A stretch of 21,913 nucleotides of DNA. Source: Anaerolineae bacterium (GTDB lineage: Bacteria > Chloroflexota > Anaerolineae > 4572-78 > J111). The position numbers and the translations under genes are program-made. Location of the stretch: positions 1 through 21,913 of the forward strand of contig JAGRBY010000045.1 of NCBI GenBank assembly GCA_020433835.1. The letters run 5' to 3'. The notes below the pieces were generated by a model. The model searched no databases, was not told the origin of the DNA, and saw nothing but the letters and a program-made list of their open reading frames with translations. Shown in pieces: positions 7,620-13,807 of the stretch; the first letter of the stretch is position 1, and each line of letters starts with the position of its first letter.

Positions 7620-9275
7620 TTACTCATCTTCTTCAACACTAATACTAACCAGTTCTGCCTTCATCAACTTGAACTGATCTTCGCCGCGTCGCACCAATAA
7701 CTCGTGCGCCCAATAAATCGACATCCCCATATCAACTTCATAAACCATCAGATCAGGGTATCTTAAATTCTTTCTGCCTTTTAGCTGAGGGAGTGCCATC
7801 GGTTCACCTGCTCGCAAAGCTTCCGCATCAACCTCAATTTTGCTCAAAAACGGCTCCAGTCGACTGGCGAGAACAATATCCTCTTGACGCCAGCTAAATA
7901 AGCGATCGAGTATTTGGCTACCGGTAAGTGATTCATCGTCAATTAAATCAAATTTTTCAGAAGGCAAATGACGCTGCAAAATGGCAATCGGTGGCAAAAT
8001 AGAAAGCAATGTCACCTCAATCGGCTTTGCTGACGACAAATCTTCAACCCTGAGTAAAATTTCCTCCAGCGTTTGCCGCAGCGATTGCAGGGCCTGGCGT
8101 GTTTGCCCATCAGAGGCCCGTGCCGCCAGGATATTGATAGTTTCCTCATAATTTTCCTGCGGCAGCGATAGCAAGGAATGCATCGTCTTGGCGGCATCGA
8201 GAATACGCTTTTCAAAACGCTGCTCAACGCTGGTCTGCTTCACCTCACGCAGCGACGACTGAGCCTGGGGCGGTGGCGTTGGCGCAACCTGCTGCATAGC
8301 CTGGCGACCGCTTAAATTTTTCTCGATAATCTGTTTGATGAAAGCGATTTGTTCCTCATCAGTTCTAAGCCGAATAACCGGGCGTAACTGTTTTTCCGTA
8401 AGCTGTCCGGCTTCGGCCAAATCTTGGGCCTCGGGCGAAAGGTTGAGTAGAGCCAAGTAATTGCGAACCATACGATCACCAATGGCCCGACCAGTGAAGC
8501 TCTTCACGCGCTGCCCCACGGCAATCTGAAGGTCACGTTGGCTAGGTAATTGAATGGTGTTCTCACCTGGAACCTTGGTTCTCATCTCGACATTCATGCG
8601 ATCTTTGATGCGGGCCATCGAGCGTGCTCGAGCCAATGCCGGCAAGTCAACCCGGGCAGCATTCTCAGCTTCCTGTCGCTGGTGAATAACTTCTTCATCG
8701 TCCGGTAATGCTTCAACGATACATCGAACTTTGTTGAATTCCTCATGCCCGCGCTGAACCAACAAATGATGCGCCCAGAAACGTCGCTCACCCTCGCCGA
8801 TGCGATAAGAAGCTTGATTAGGCTGCTCCGGATCGTCAACGCGATAAACATTCAACGGCTGGCGCAGCCCCACTTCTTGGATAGAACGAGCCAGCGCAAA
8901 TAGTCCCGTATCTTCAATGACGTCATCTTCTTCATCAGCCGGCCCCTTATTGCGACCACCCAAAACCAACAAAGCCATCATATCGCCCGTCTCAGCACGA
9001 AGCACCAGTTGGCGCATGACTTCAAACGGATCTATCTTTTTTTCGCGCAACGCATCGCGTAAATCGTAGGGAAGCAGGTGGCGGGGTTGGGTTGAGTCGG
9101 GCATAATGCGATCTAAATTGACCTCATAGACGTGCTGATCGGTCGGTTTAAAGCCAATATCCGTTTTAGACATACTGCCCGATAGCTGGTCGATGACGCT
9201 CTCAGTTTTTGGCTGATCCGCCGATCCTCCTCGTAAGCCTAAATTCCGTTGGATATTGATCTTTCGCCTGGCCAT
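7620..9275 (-). CDS. parB: ParB-family partition protein with duplicated C-terminal segment
   Basis: A 551-residue ParB/Spo0J/KorB-like DNA-binding CTPase, the partner of the ParA encoded 10 bp upstream. Seen in the sequence: the start of the ParB domain at 50-66 (LDRIMPDSTQPR); an insertion of about 50 residues; then LARSIQEVGLRQPLNVYRV (128-146), GEGERRFWAHHLL (160-172, the GERR nucleotide-binding motif) and ENAARVDLPALARA (204-217). An HTH region covers about 245-285 (QRDLQIAVGQRV, then RNYLALLNLSPEAQDL). A helical linker follows (300-490). Residues 511-551 repeat the pattern of 143-187: VYEVD, then YWAHELLVRRG and FKLMKAELV. The protein is much longer than ordinary ParB (about 280-350 residues). 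ATG with AAGGA about 8 bp upstream. It is the last gene of the rep-parA-parB operon. ParB identity is secure; its DNA site is not known. Confidence 0.92.
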   Translation of the reverse strand: MARRKINIQRNLGLRGGSADQPKTESVIDQLSGSMSKTDIGFKPTDQHVYEVNLDRIMPDSTQPRHLLPYDLRDALREKKIDPFEVMRQLVLRAETGDMMALLVLGGRNKGPADEEDDVIEDTGLFALARSIQEVGLRQPLNVYRVDDPEQPNQASYRIGEGERRFWAHHLLVQRGHEEFNKVRCIVEALPDDEEVIHQRQEAENAARVDLPALARARSMARIKDRMNVEMRTKVPGENTIQLPSQRDLQIAVGQRVKSFTGRAIGDRMVRNYLALLNLSPEAQDLAEAGQLTEKQLRPVIRLRTDEEQIAFIKQIIEKNLSGRQAMQQVAPTPPPQAQSSLREVKQTSVEQRFEKRILDAAKTMHSLLSLPQENYEETINILAARASDGQTRQALQSLRQTLEEILLRVEDLSSAKPIEVTLLSILPPIAILQRHLPSEKFDLIDDESLTGSQILDRLFSWRQEDIVLASRLEPFLSKIEVDAEALRAGEPMALPQLKGRKNLRYPDLMVYEVDMGMSIYWAHELLVRRGEDQFKLMKAELVSISVEEDE

Positions 9276-9285
9276 AACTTTGTCC

Positions 9286-10077
9286 TTATCCGACGCGCTC
9301 TAAAAACTCGCCTCGTAAAGTGCGGTACATATTAGCATACCGTACAAACTCGTTACCATCACAAAACACCAAAGGCACACGTGATTCGGCCGACTCTCGA
9401 ACACGTACTGAGGCAGTGACAACAATATCAAATACCAAATCACCATAGATATCTCGAACAACCTGCTCCGTGGTCTGGTCATAAACAGTACGTGGGTCGG
9501 TATTGTTGATGATTAACCCGGCCACTTGCAACGTTGGGTTGTACCATTTTCGGGCTGAATAAACATACTCAATTGTATCCCCCAAGGCTCCCCGCCCTCC
9601 GGCACCAGGATCAACCGGGACAATAACGTAATCACTGGCCGCCAGGGCATTCATCGTCAACCTATCCAGGCTGGGGGGGGTATCAATCAAAACCCAATCT
9701 ATTTGGCCATGTCCACTGAGTTGGTCGAGTGTCCCCTTTAGACGCATTAAACAACTGCGCAAACGAAGTTCGCCCCCTTCAAGCTGAGTTTGGCCACTTT
9801 TAATACCCTTCAAACCATCATCGGCCGGGATAATAAACAGATTTTCAAATTCTGTGGGAAGTATGGCCTCTTCAATCGCCGCATCATTGATAAGCGCCTC
9901 TGAGAGCGTTTCAGAGCCGGCGTAAACGCCAAAGAAGGCTTCGCCCAGCGTCTTTTGAGGGTCAAGGTCAATACATAACACTCGAAGCCCGAGTTCAGCT
10001 AACGATGCCGCCAGGTTAAATGTGGTGGTGCTTTTAGCCGAGCCGCCCTTTAAATTGGCAAGTGTGAGAATACGCAT
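9286..10077 (-). CDS. parA: ParA-family partition ATPase
   Basis: A 263-residue Walker-type ATPase that drives segregation of the DNA molecule carrying its partner ParB's sites. The deviant Walker A motif KGGSAKST is at residues 10-17, with both lysines present; the A' motif CIDLDPQ follows near 35-41 and Walker B VLIDTPP near 130. There is no N-terminal HTH, so this is a short ParA of the chromosomal or type Ib kind and autoregulation must come from elsewhere. I chose ATG 10077 because KGG then lies at the usual distance from the start; a TTG 33 bases upstream is possible but less likely. It follows the initiator gene by 50 bp and precedes parB by 10 bp, so all three are probably cotranscribed. 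Confidence 0.94.
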   Translation of the reverse strand: MRILTLANLKGGSAKSTTTFNLAASLAELGLRVLCIDLDPQKTLGEAFFGVYAGSETLSEALINDAAIEEAILPTEFENLFIIPADDGLKGIKSGQTQLEGGELRLRSCLMRLKGTLDQLSGHGQIDWVLIDTPPSLDRLTMNALAASDYVIVPVDPGAGGRGALGDTIEYVYSARKWYNPTLQVAGLIINNTDPRTVYDQTTEQVVRDIYGDLVFDIVVTASVRVRESAESRVPLVFCDGNEFVRYANMYRTLRGEFLERVG

Positions 10078-10127
10078 AAAAAACCCCGATCTAGTGACAT
10101 AATACAACAACTACGAAACCATTACAA

Positions 10128-11576
10128 CTAACTTCCTGCGTCCAACAAAACAAACTCTATGCTGGTTGGCTGACCAACAACTCCCGACAACGCCCGCTGA
10201 ACAATATCACGTAATCTGTTTTCGAGCCATTCTTTCGCCATATCCGAGTGAACGCCAACGATATACTTATCGTGTGCTTGCCCCATTAGACGTGTTCCCT
10301 GGATGATTGTGTCGTAGGTAGCCTGCGTCATCTGCCGCCGCAGCATGGATTGCGTTTCAGCCCAAATCGCCTCATCCACGGAAGGCGTTGCCAGGGGCGA
10401 TGGGAAGGCCGGCAAAGGCTGGGAACCCAGGTTCCCGAACGCTTCAGGCAGTTCTTCCAGCTCGCCGGAAGAACGCCGTAAACCCAAATCAATGCCGGCT
10501 ATATCCGCAAACTCACGCAAAGCTCGAACAAAAATAGCCCCACGATTAACGGTGGGAGACTCTTTAGCCGTATCAAGGCTTACCCGAACAGCCGCCACAA
10601 ATAAATCAACGCGCTCCGGATAAAGAGCACCTAAAACTTTGTAAAGCATACCTGTTGAATGGGTATCATCCAGTAAGGTTTCAGTTAACTCAATAACTGG
10701 CTCAAAAACATCTCTACGTAGATTCTTTTTTATATTACTATGTTTCAGTTTTTGTATTAATATATCTAGTTCGTTAACGTTCTTTCCAGGATTCTCCGAT
10801 TTATGGTCAAGTAACTCTGGATTCGTTGGGTTTACATAACTCCCTAAATCGGAGTCATTTTGTTTCACACGGGTCGGTAAATCGGAATTACCTGGATTTA
10901 CTACGGGGTTATGTAAACCCAATTGAAGTGGATTAGCCCGTCGGGGTAACTCGGACTCTTTTTGATTTACATAACGTAAATCGGAATTATCCTGCTTACG
11001 GTTTTGTTTCGATATTTTGTGTAAATCGGAATTATTTCCGGTTACATTTTCTGCCAAGCGGTACGTTTCCAGGCCTAATTCGCCTTGCTGCATACGTAGT
11101 AATTCGACCTGTTTTTCCAGTTGGGCCTCATCCTCTGGTACCACGTGGTCTTCCATCAAAACTTCGAGCAAGAAACCAATCCGTCGTGTTTTGCCATTTT
11201 TGGTTTCGTAAGCATACCGCAAGCGGGGAATAAACAGCGACAAGTATTCAGCCTTTTCATCGGAAGGAATGATCCGCCGCCAAGGTTTGTCATGCGGAAG
11301 TGGTTCATGCTTTAGCCAACTGGCAATCGTTTCTTCGTGAACATCCAAGCGCTCGGCTAACTCGCGCCAACTGCAGGCTACACGTTTTGTGCCGTCGCCG
11401 CGCCGTTTTGAGTCGATACACATACTGCGCAGTAGCATCACCAAGCACCATCGCTCAGGTCCCAGTCGGGGTAGCCATTTTTGGGTAGAATAAAGGGTAA
11501 CGGGAATCGCGCGTTCCGGCGCTATAATAGCGGCTCTGGCGCTTAAATATACGGGGTGTATAGAAAGATCTGTCAT
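10128..11576 (-). CDS. replication initiator-like protein, HTH plus C-terminal DnaA domain I-like
   Basis: A 482-residue protein, probably the initiator of a plasmid-type replicon. Residues 69-90 (SWRELAERLDVHEETIASWL) look like an HTH inside a larger N-terminal DNA-binding domain. Residues 178-256 are low in complexity, with six copies of a V-N-P-x-N-S-D-L pattern that mirror the DNA repeats at 10811-11045. A helical domain covers about 285-365. Residues 402-477 resemble DnaA domain I: W405, then a helix, a strand ending YIVGVHSDMAKEWLENRL, and a last strand TSIEFVL. In DnaA this domain comes first and recruits DnaB helicase; here it comes last. ATG with GAGG 6 bp upstream. It heads the rep-parA-parB operon. 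Its role is inferred from neighbours and domains; a phage or integrative-element initiator is the alternative. Confidence 0.8.
   Translation of the reverse strand: MTDLSIHPVYLSARAAIIAPERAIPVTLYSTQKWLPRLGPERWCLVMLLRSMCIDSKRRGDGTKRVACSWRELAERLDVHEETIASWLKHEPLPHDKPWRRIIPSDEKAEYLSLFIPRLRYAYETKNGKTRRIGFLLEVLMEDHVVPEDEAQLEKQVELLRMQQGELGLETYRLAENVTGNNSDLHKISKQNRKQDNSDLRYVNQKESELPRRANPLQLGLHNPVVNPGNSDLPTRVKQNDSDLGSYVNPTNPELLDHKSENPGKNVNELDILIQKLKHSNIKKNLRRDVFEPVIELTETLLDDTHSTGMLYKVLGALYPERVDLFVAAVRVSLDTAKESPTVNRGAIFVRALREFADIAGIDLGLRRSSGELEELPEAFGNLGSQPLPAFPSPLATPSVDEAIWAETQSMLRRQMTQATYDTIIQGTRLMGQAHDKYIVGVHSDMAKEWLENRLRDIVQRALSGVVGQPTSIEFVLLDAGS
10421..10436. repeat. GGGAACCCAGGTTCCC palindrome inside the initiator gene
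   Basis: Here the palindrome extends to 16 bp (7-bp arms around CA). On the coding (minus) strand it encodes G-N-L-G-S-Q, a different codon phase from the copies at 3107 and 19657, so the conservation is at DNA level. Confidence 0.7.
10721..10770. other. AT-rich stretch beside the iteron-like repeats, candidate unwinding element
   Basis: Only 9 of these 50 bases are G or C (82% AT), although they are coding (residues about 269-285 of the initiator, encoding NELDILIQKLKHS and following). The stretch begins 41 bp to the left of the iteron-like array. Iterons next to an AT-rich unwinding region is the normal layout of plasmid origins. Confidence 0.5.
10811..11045. repeat. six iteron-like repeats inside the initiator gene, candidate oriV
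   Basis: Copies start at 10811, about 10844, 10877, 10946, 10976 and 11021 (24-25 bp each). The core TAAATCGGAATTA occurs exactly three times; the other copies carry one to a few changes. Most copies begin GTAA and end TTAC, so each has inverted ends. Spacing is 33, 33, 69, 30 and 45 bp, always a multiple of three. On the coding strand all six give Leu as TTA and five give Ser as TCC at the equivalent codons. In addition GGGTTTACATAAC (10828-10840) recurs inverted at 10908-10920, and TTTACATAAC at 10966-10975 in part. This is either an origin embedded in the gene or a repetitive linker; the constant synonymous codons favour the first. Confidence 0.65.
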
Positions 11577-11682
11577 TGCGGGCCTCGTTGCTAAACCTGG
11601 CAGCCACTACCCTTTAATAAGCAAAGTCGGCAGCTACCAAGATTCTATTCTTCGGTACGCGGCAAAGTTGGCCTCGTGTGAC

Positions 11683-11711
11683 TTGACAGAATGTCTCTTT
11701 TTATGTATATT
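11683..11711 (+). promoter_or_regulatory. sigma70 promoter of the antisense RNA
   Basis: TTGACA (11683-11688), a 17-bp spacer and TATATT (11706-11711), one base off consensus at the -10 box. The predicted start is near 11718. No long ORF follows, only the terminator 100 bases on. Confidence 0.8.
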
Positions 11712-11717
11712 AACGTC

Positions 11718-11846
11718 CAACAGGGGATGCAATTCCTGTTGACAAATACACTTCGGTCGATAGCTTTTGAGGCGGCAACCTTGGAAGCTATCACTTAAAC
11801 CGGAACACTCTGAGGGAAGGCTCGCGGCAACGAGCCTTTTTTTTTT
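11718..11846 (+). ncRNA. structured ~129-nt RNA antisense to the initiator leader
   Basis: A transcript from the promoter at 11683-11711 to the T-run ending at 11846 would fold into three hairpins. Hairpin 1: AACAGG (11719-11724) with CCTGTT (11735-11740). Hairpin 2: 14 pairs including three G-U (11759-11772 with 11779-11792), loop CGGCAA. Hairpin 3 is the terminator, also with loop CGGCAA. The whole RNA lies within the leader of the initiator mRNA on the opposite strand, as do antisense copy-control RNAs of plasmids such as R1 and pIP501. I recognise no known RNA family. A 23-codon ORF (11727-11798) exists, but its ATG has no properly spaced ribosome binding site. Confidence 0.65.
11817..11846 (+). 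terminator. intrinsic terminator of the antisense RNA
   Basis: AAGGCTCG pairs with CGAGCCTT around the loop CGGCAA, followed at once by a run of ten T (11837-11846). It is strong and acts on the plus strand only; on the other strand it is preceded by A's and would not terminate. Confidence 0.92.
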
Positions 11847-11916
11847 GCACCGGAACTTTGCCTAATTGAGGGACGGTGTCCCCAACTTCAGCCTCATTTC
11901 AGCCTCAGTTGTCGAA

Positions 11917-11945
11917 ATTATATTCTTAACGCGACATAATGTCAA
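11917..11945 (-). promoter_or_regulatory. consensus sigma70 promoter of the rep-parA-parB operon
   Basis: On the minus strand TTGACA (11945-11940), a spacer of exactly 17 bp and TATAAT (11922-11917) match consensus at all twelve positions. A start near 11910 leads into the initiator gene at 11576. Such a strong promoter would normally need negative control, which the antisense RNA or a repressor at 11933-11943 could give. Confidence 0.85.
11933..11943. promoter_or_regulatory. small palindrome GACATAATGTC, candidate operator
   Basis: Five-base arms around a central A overlap the -35 box and part of the spacer of the initiator promoter. A repressor bound here would block it. The ribbon-helix-helix-like protein encoded at 12815-13162 is a possible ligand; this is a guess. 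Confidence 0.3.
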
Positions 11946-11952
11946 AAGTTAC

Positions 11953-11981
11953 TTGTAATTTTGGGGGGTAGGTGCTATAAT
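11953..11981 (+). promoter_or_regulatory. sigma70 promoter of the ATPase/RHH operon
   Basis: TTGTAA (11953-11958), 17 bp, and TATAAT (11976-11981). It is back to back with the initiator promoter, with only 7 bp between the two -35 boxes. The start would be near 11988 and the AGGGGGG ribosome binding site follows at 11997. Confidence 0.7.
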
Positions 11982-12014
11982 TAGCCCTAAGTTTCCAGGG
12001 GGGATTCTCACCTT

Positions 12015-12815
12015 ATGCTCGATTTAAGCCCATTGGGGTTAATTGAACCTCCATTTTCGTTATCGCCCGATCCACGGTATTTTTATGTTTCTCTTCAACA
12101 CAAGGCTACTCTGGCCAAAGTAACTTACGCTACCGAACAGCGGCAGGGTCTGTCTGTTATCTTTGGCGATGTTGGCGTCGGGAAAACAACCGTTGCGCGC
12201 CGGTTATATCAAATTTACCGCGACCGTACCGATTACCACACGGCTTATATTCCTACACCCCTGTACCCTTCTGATTTTCAGTTTCTAAAAAATATCTGTG
12301 CCGAATTCGGTCTCAAACCAAAACGAAGTAAGCTGTTGCAATTGGCGGCGTTTGAAGAGTTCTTGATCGATGCTTATCAAGGCGATAGAACCGCGCTGCT
12401 TATCATTGATGAATCTCAAGGACTTATTGGTCCCCAATTTGAACTTATTCGTCAACTCTTAAATTTTGAAACCAATACCCAAAAGTTAATCCAGATTGTC
12501 ATGATCGGCCAAAATGAACTGCGCAACAAATTACGCCTTAAGCGTGCTCTGGCTTCCCGGGTGGCGACACGCTCAACGCTGGAGCCTCTTCACCTTGACG
12601 ATACGCGTTCGATGATTAATTTTCGTGTTATGGTTGCGGGTCGTCAAGATGCGCTCTTTTCCGAGAATGCGGTAACGCGTATCTATCATCATAGTAAAGG
12701 CATGCCGCGCAGTATTTGTGTTCTTGGGCTAAATATCTTGCCGGCTGCGCTTATCCATCAAGTGGATGTTGTTGATGCCGACTTGGTTGATCAGGTCATC
12801 GAGGAGATGAAGTAA
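12015..12815 (+). CDS. AAA+ ATPase of the GspA/ExeA/TniB type
   Basis: A 266-residue AAA+ ATPase. Walker A is GDVGVGKT (51-58), Walker B ALLIIDE (127-133), sensor 1 QIVMIGQNE (160-168), a probable arginine finger region ASRVATR (180-186) and sensor 2 GMPRSI (229-234). The N-terminus (FSLSPDPRYFYVSLQHKATL) matches ATPases such as ExeA/GspA and the transposition targeting ATPases TniB and MuB. No secretion or transposition partner is nearby, so a secretion role is unlikely. The operon is divergent from the initiator gene, with back-to-back promoters; the next gene overlaps by one base (TAATG). A role in replication, partition or maintenance of the same replicon is inferred from position. ATG with AGGGGGG 11 bp upstream. 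Confidence 0.88.
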   Translation: MLDLSPLGLIEPPFSLSPDPRYFYVSLQHKATLAKVTYATEQRQGLSVIFGDVGVGKTTVARRLYQIYRDRTDYHTAYIPTPLYPSDFQFLKNICAEFGLKPKRSKLLQLAAFEEFLIDAYQGDRTALLIIDESQGLIGPQFELIRQLLNFETNTQKLIQIVMIGQNELRNKLRLKRALASRVATRSTLEPLHLDDTRSMINFRVMVAGRQDALFSENAVTRIYHHSKGMPRSICVLGLNILPAALIHQVDVVDADLVDQVIEEMK

Positions 12816-13162
12816 TGTCGAAAAGAAACGCCAATTCCGAAGAGAAAGGCACATTTGCGAAACTTTATGATGTTCAAGAGCAGATGAGCCGGCGCAATGC
12901 CAAGCCCTTAGGACGCCCCCGTAAGAAAGTCCAACGTAAGCCTACCACTATTCATCTTACTCAAGCGGAGAATAGAAAGCTAAGCCGATTGCACTTGATG
13001 GTTAGCGAGCAGGTTTCTATCAATCGCAGCGAGTTGGTGGGCGTAGCGATTGATGCTTTGGCAACACTGATTGAGAAAAAAGGCCCTGCTGCTTTAGAAG
13101 AATTGCAGTTAGATGACATCGAGTCGTTTCGGGAATTAGTTTTTGATTTTATGAAATTATAA
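12815..13162 (+). CDS. small basic DNA-binding protein, ribbon-helix-helix-like
   Basis: A 115-residue protein. The N-terminal half is charged and basic, with an AT-hook-like GRPRKK (33-38). Residues 44-83 follow the ribbon-helix-helix order: a strand TTIHLTQAENRKL, a helix ending near 63, then SINRSELVGVAIDALATLIE. This suggests a dimeric DNA-binding protein like CopG, ParG or MetJ. The tail is acidic and hydrophobic. The start codon overlaps the stop of the ATPase gene (TAATG), so translation is coupled and the two products probably act together. It could be the DNA-binding adaptor of the ATPase, or the repressor of the divergent promoters; the sequence does not decide. Confidence 0.75.
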   Translation: MSKRNANSEEKGTFAKLYDVQEQMSRRNAKPLGRPRKKVQRKPTTIHLTQAENRKLSRLHLMVSEQVSINRSELVGVAIDALATLIEKKGPAALEELQLDDIESFRELVFDFMKL

Positions 13163-13183
13163 AATCAAAAAATTATAAAATCA
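13154..13183. repeat. 14-bp AT-rich direct repeat
   Basis: AAATTATAAAATCA occurs at 13154-13167 and again at 13170-13183. It overlaps the last codons of the RHH-like gene and runs into the spacer. Binding site or simple-sequence drift are both possible. Confidence 0.5.
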
Positions 13184-13236
13184 CAATTTTTTAAAATGGA
13201 AAAATCGGCAATAAACCTGGCAAGGTGCCTCATTAT

Positions 13237-13470
13237 TCAGCTAAATAGCGACTTTTTTGCCTCTGAAATAAGCCCCTCTAACCTGTTTGTATCTAATAAA
13301 GAAAACGATATACCGGCCATATTGAGCTCATCGTAACCCAGATTGTGGAAGGCGCGAGCGCTTGCCTCCCGAGCCATAGCATCATAAATAGCCGCAAAGC
13401 TGTTTGCTCCTGGATTTTTACGTAGAACGTGGCGAATAAATTCTATAGCAATTTTGTTTGGATTATTCAT
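13237..13470 (-). CDS. hypothetical 77-residue protein
   Basis: I do not recognise this protein. It reads from ATG 13470, with two helical stretches (residues 5-20, IAIEFIRHVLRKN; 58-75, DTNRLEGLISEAKKSL) and a small-residue-rich middle (FAAIYDAMAREASARAF). There is no membrane segment, no Cys and no signal. The ribosome binding site is weak (AAGAAAAC). A TATAAT (13509-13504, minus strand) lies 34 bases upstream, without a clear -35 box. It is convergent with the RHH-like gene. Size and position suit an accessory protein of the replicon, but it could be a fortuitous ORF. Confidence 0.5.
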   Translation of the reverse strand: MNNPNKIAIEFIRHVLRKNPGANSFAAIYDAMAREASARAFHNLGYDELNMAGISFSLLDTNRLEGLISEAKKSLFS

Positions 13471-13807
13471 AGTTTTCTTGATGATTCGAATATAATAGAC
13501 CTAATTATAACACAGTCTGATAAATGTGGCGGTCGAATTTCTTGAGTTGTCCTTAAAAACTATGGATTTTTAAGAGAGAAATCGTTCCAAAATCAATGTG
13601 CTTTTTGCTATCGGTTTAAATCGACCACTTCGTTGGTTAATGTTTGGGCATCATGAGGAGATATTCATATCTCTATATCTCTGTCTCTATCTGCCTCCCT
13701 ATCTGTCTTGTCCCGAATGAGTTTGCCAATTATGAAGCATTTCGCTAATTTCGGCAAGAAACCATGTATGTGACTTACCGGGTTTATCGCCCTAATAAGC
13801 AACTGGT
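13471..13807. other. non-coding spacer with small inverted repeats and a pyrimidine-rich tract
   Basis: No convincing gene is present in these 337 bases. They contain CTTAAAAA/TTTTTAAG (13552-13559 with 13567-13574), and GAGATAT/ATATCTC (13658-13664 with 13667-13673). A pyrimidine-rich tract of TATCTC-like units runs from 13667 to about 13714. The spacer separates the replication module from the end of the glycan operon. No clear terminator for the glycan operon was seen. Confidence 0.5.

Larger units (their letters stand above)
11577..11910 (-). promoter_or_regulatory. long 5' leader of the rep-parA-parB mRNA
   Basis: From the predicted start near 11910 the initiator mRNA has about 334 untranslated bases. 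It is fully complementary to the predicted RNA at 11718-11846. The hexamer TTGCCG occurs three times in the leader (complements of 11825, 11773 and 11660). The sequence ACGAGGCC occurs twice, near 11676 and again at the ribosome binding site. GCCTC in the leader near 11770 could pair with GAGGC at the ribosome binding site. Just downstream of the start, TTCAGCCTCA occurs twice (plus-strand 11887-11896 and 11898-11907), and GGGACGGTGTCCC forms a small hairpin. Confidence 0.5.

Noticed and set aside
10811..11045. CRISPR-like spaced repeats.
   Set aside because: The repeats are degenerate, the spacers are irregular and always keep the reading frame, and the whole array is translated within the initiator gene. 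No cas gene is present.
11520..11532. Palindrome CGCTATAATAGCG including a TATAAT, near the start of the initiator gene.
   Set aside because: It is coding, has no matching -35 box and occurs once, so it is probably chance.
11727..11798. A 23-codon ORF (MQFLLTNTLRSIAFEAATLE and three more residues) inside the predicted antisense RNA.
   Set aside because: The AGGGG directly abuts the ATG, so spacing is wrong for a ribosome binding site, and hairpins 1 and 2 would cover the start and most of the frame. A type I toxin or leader peptide remains possible, but structure explains the region better.
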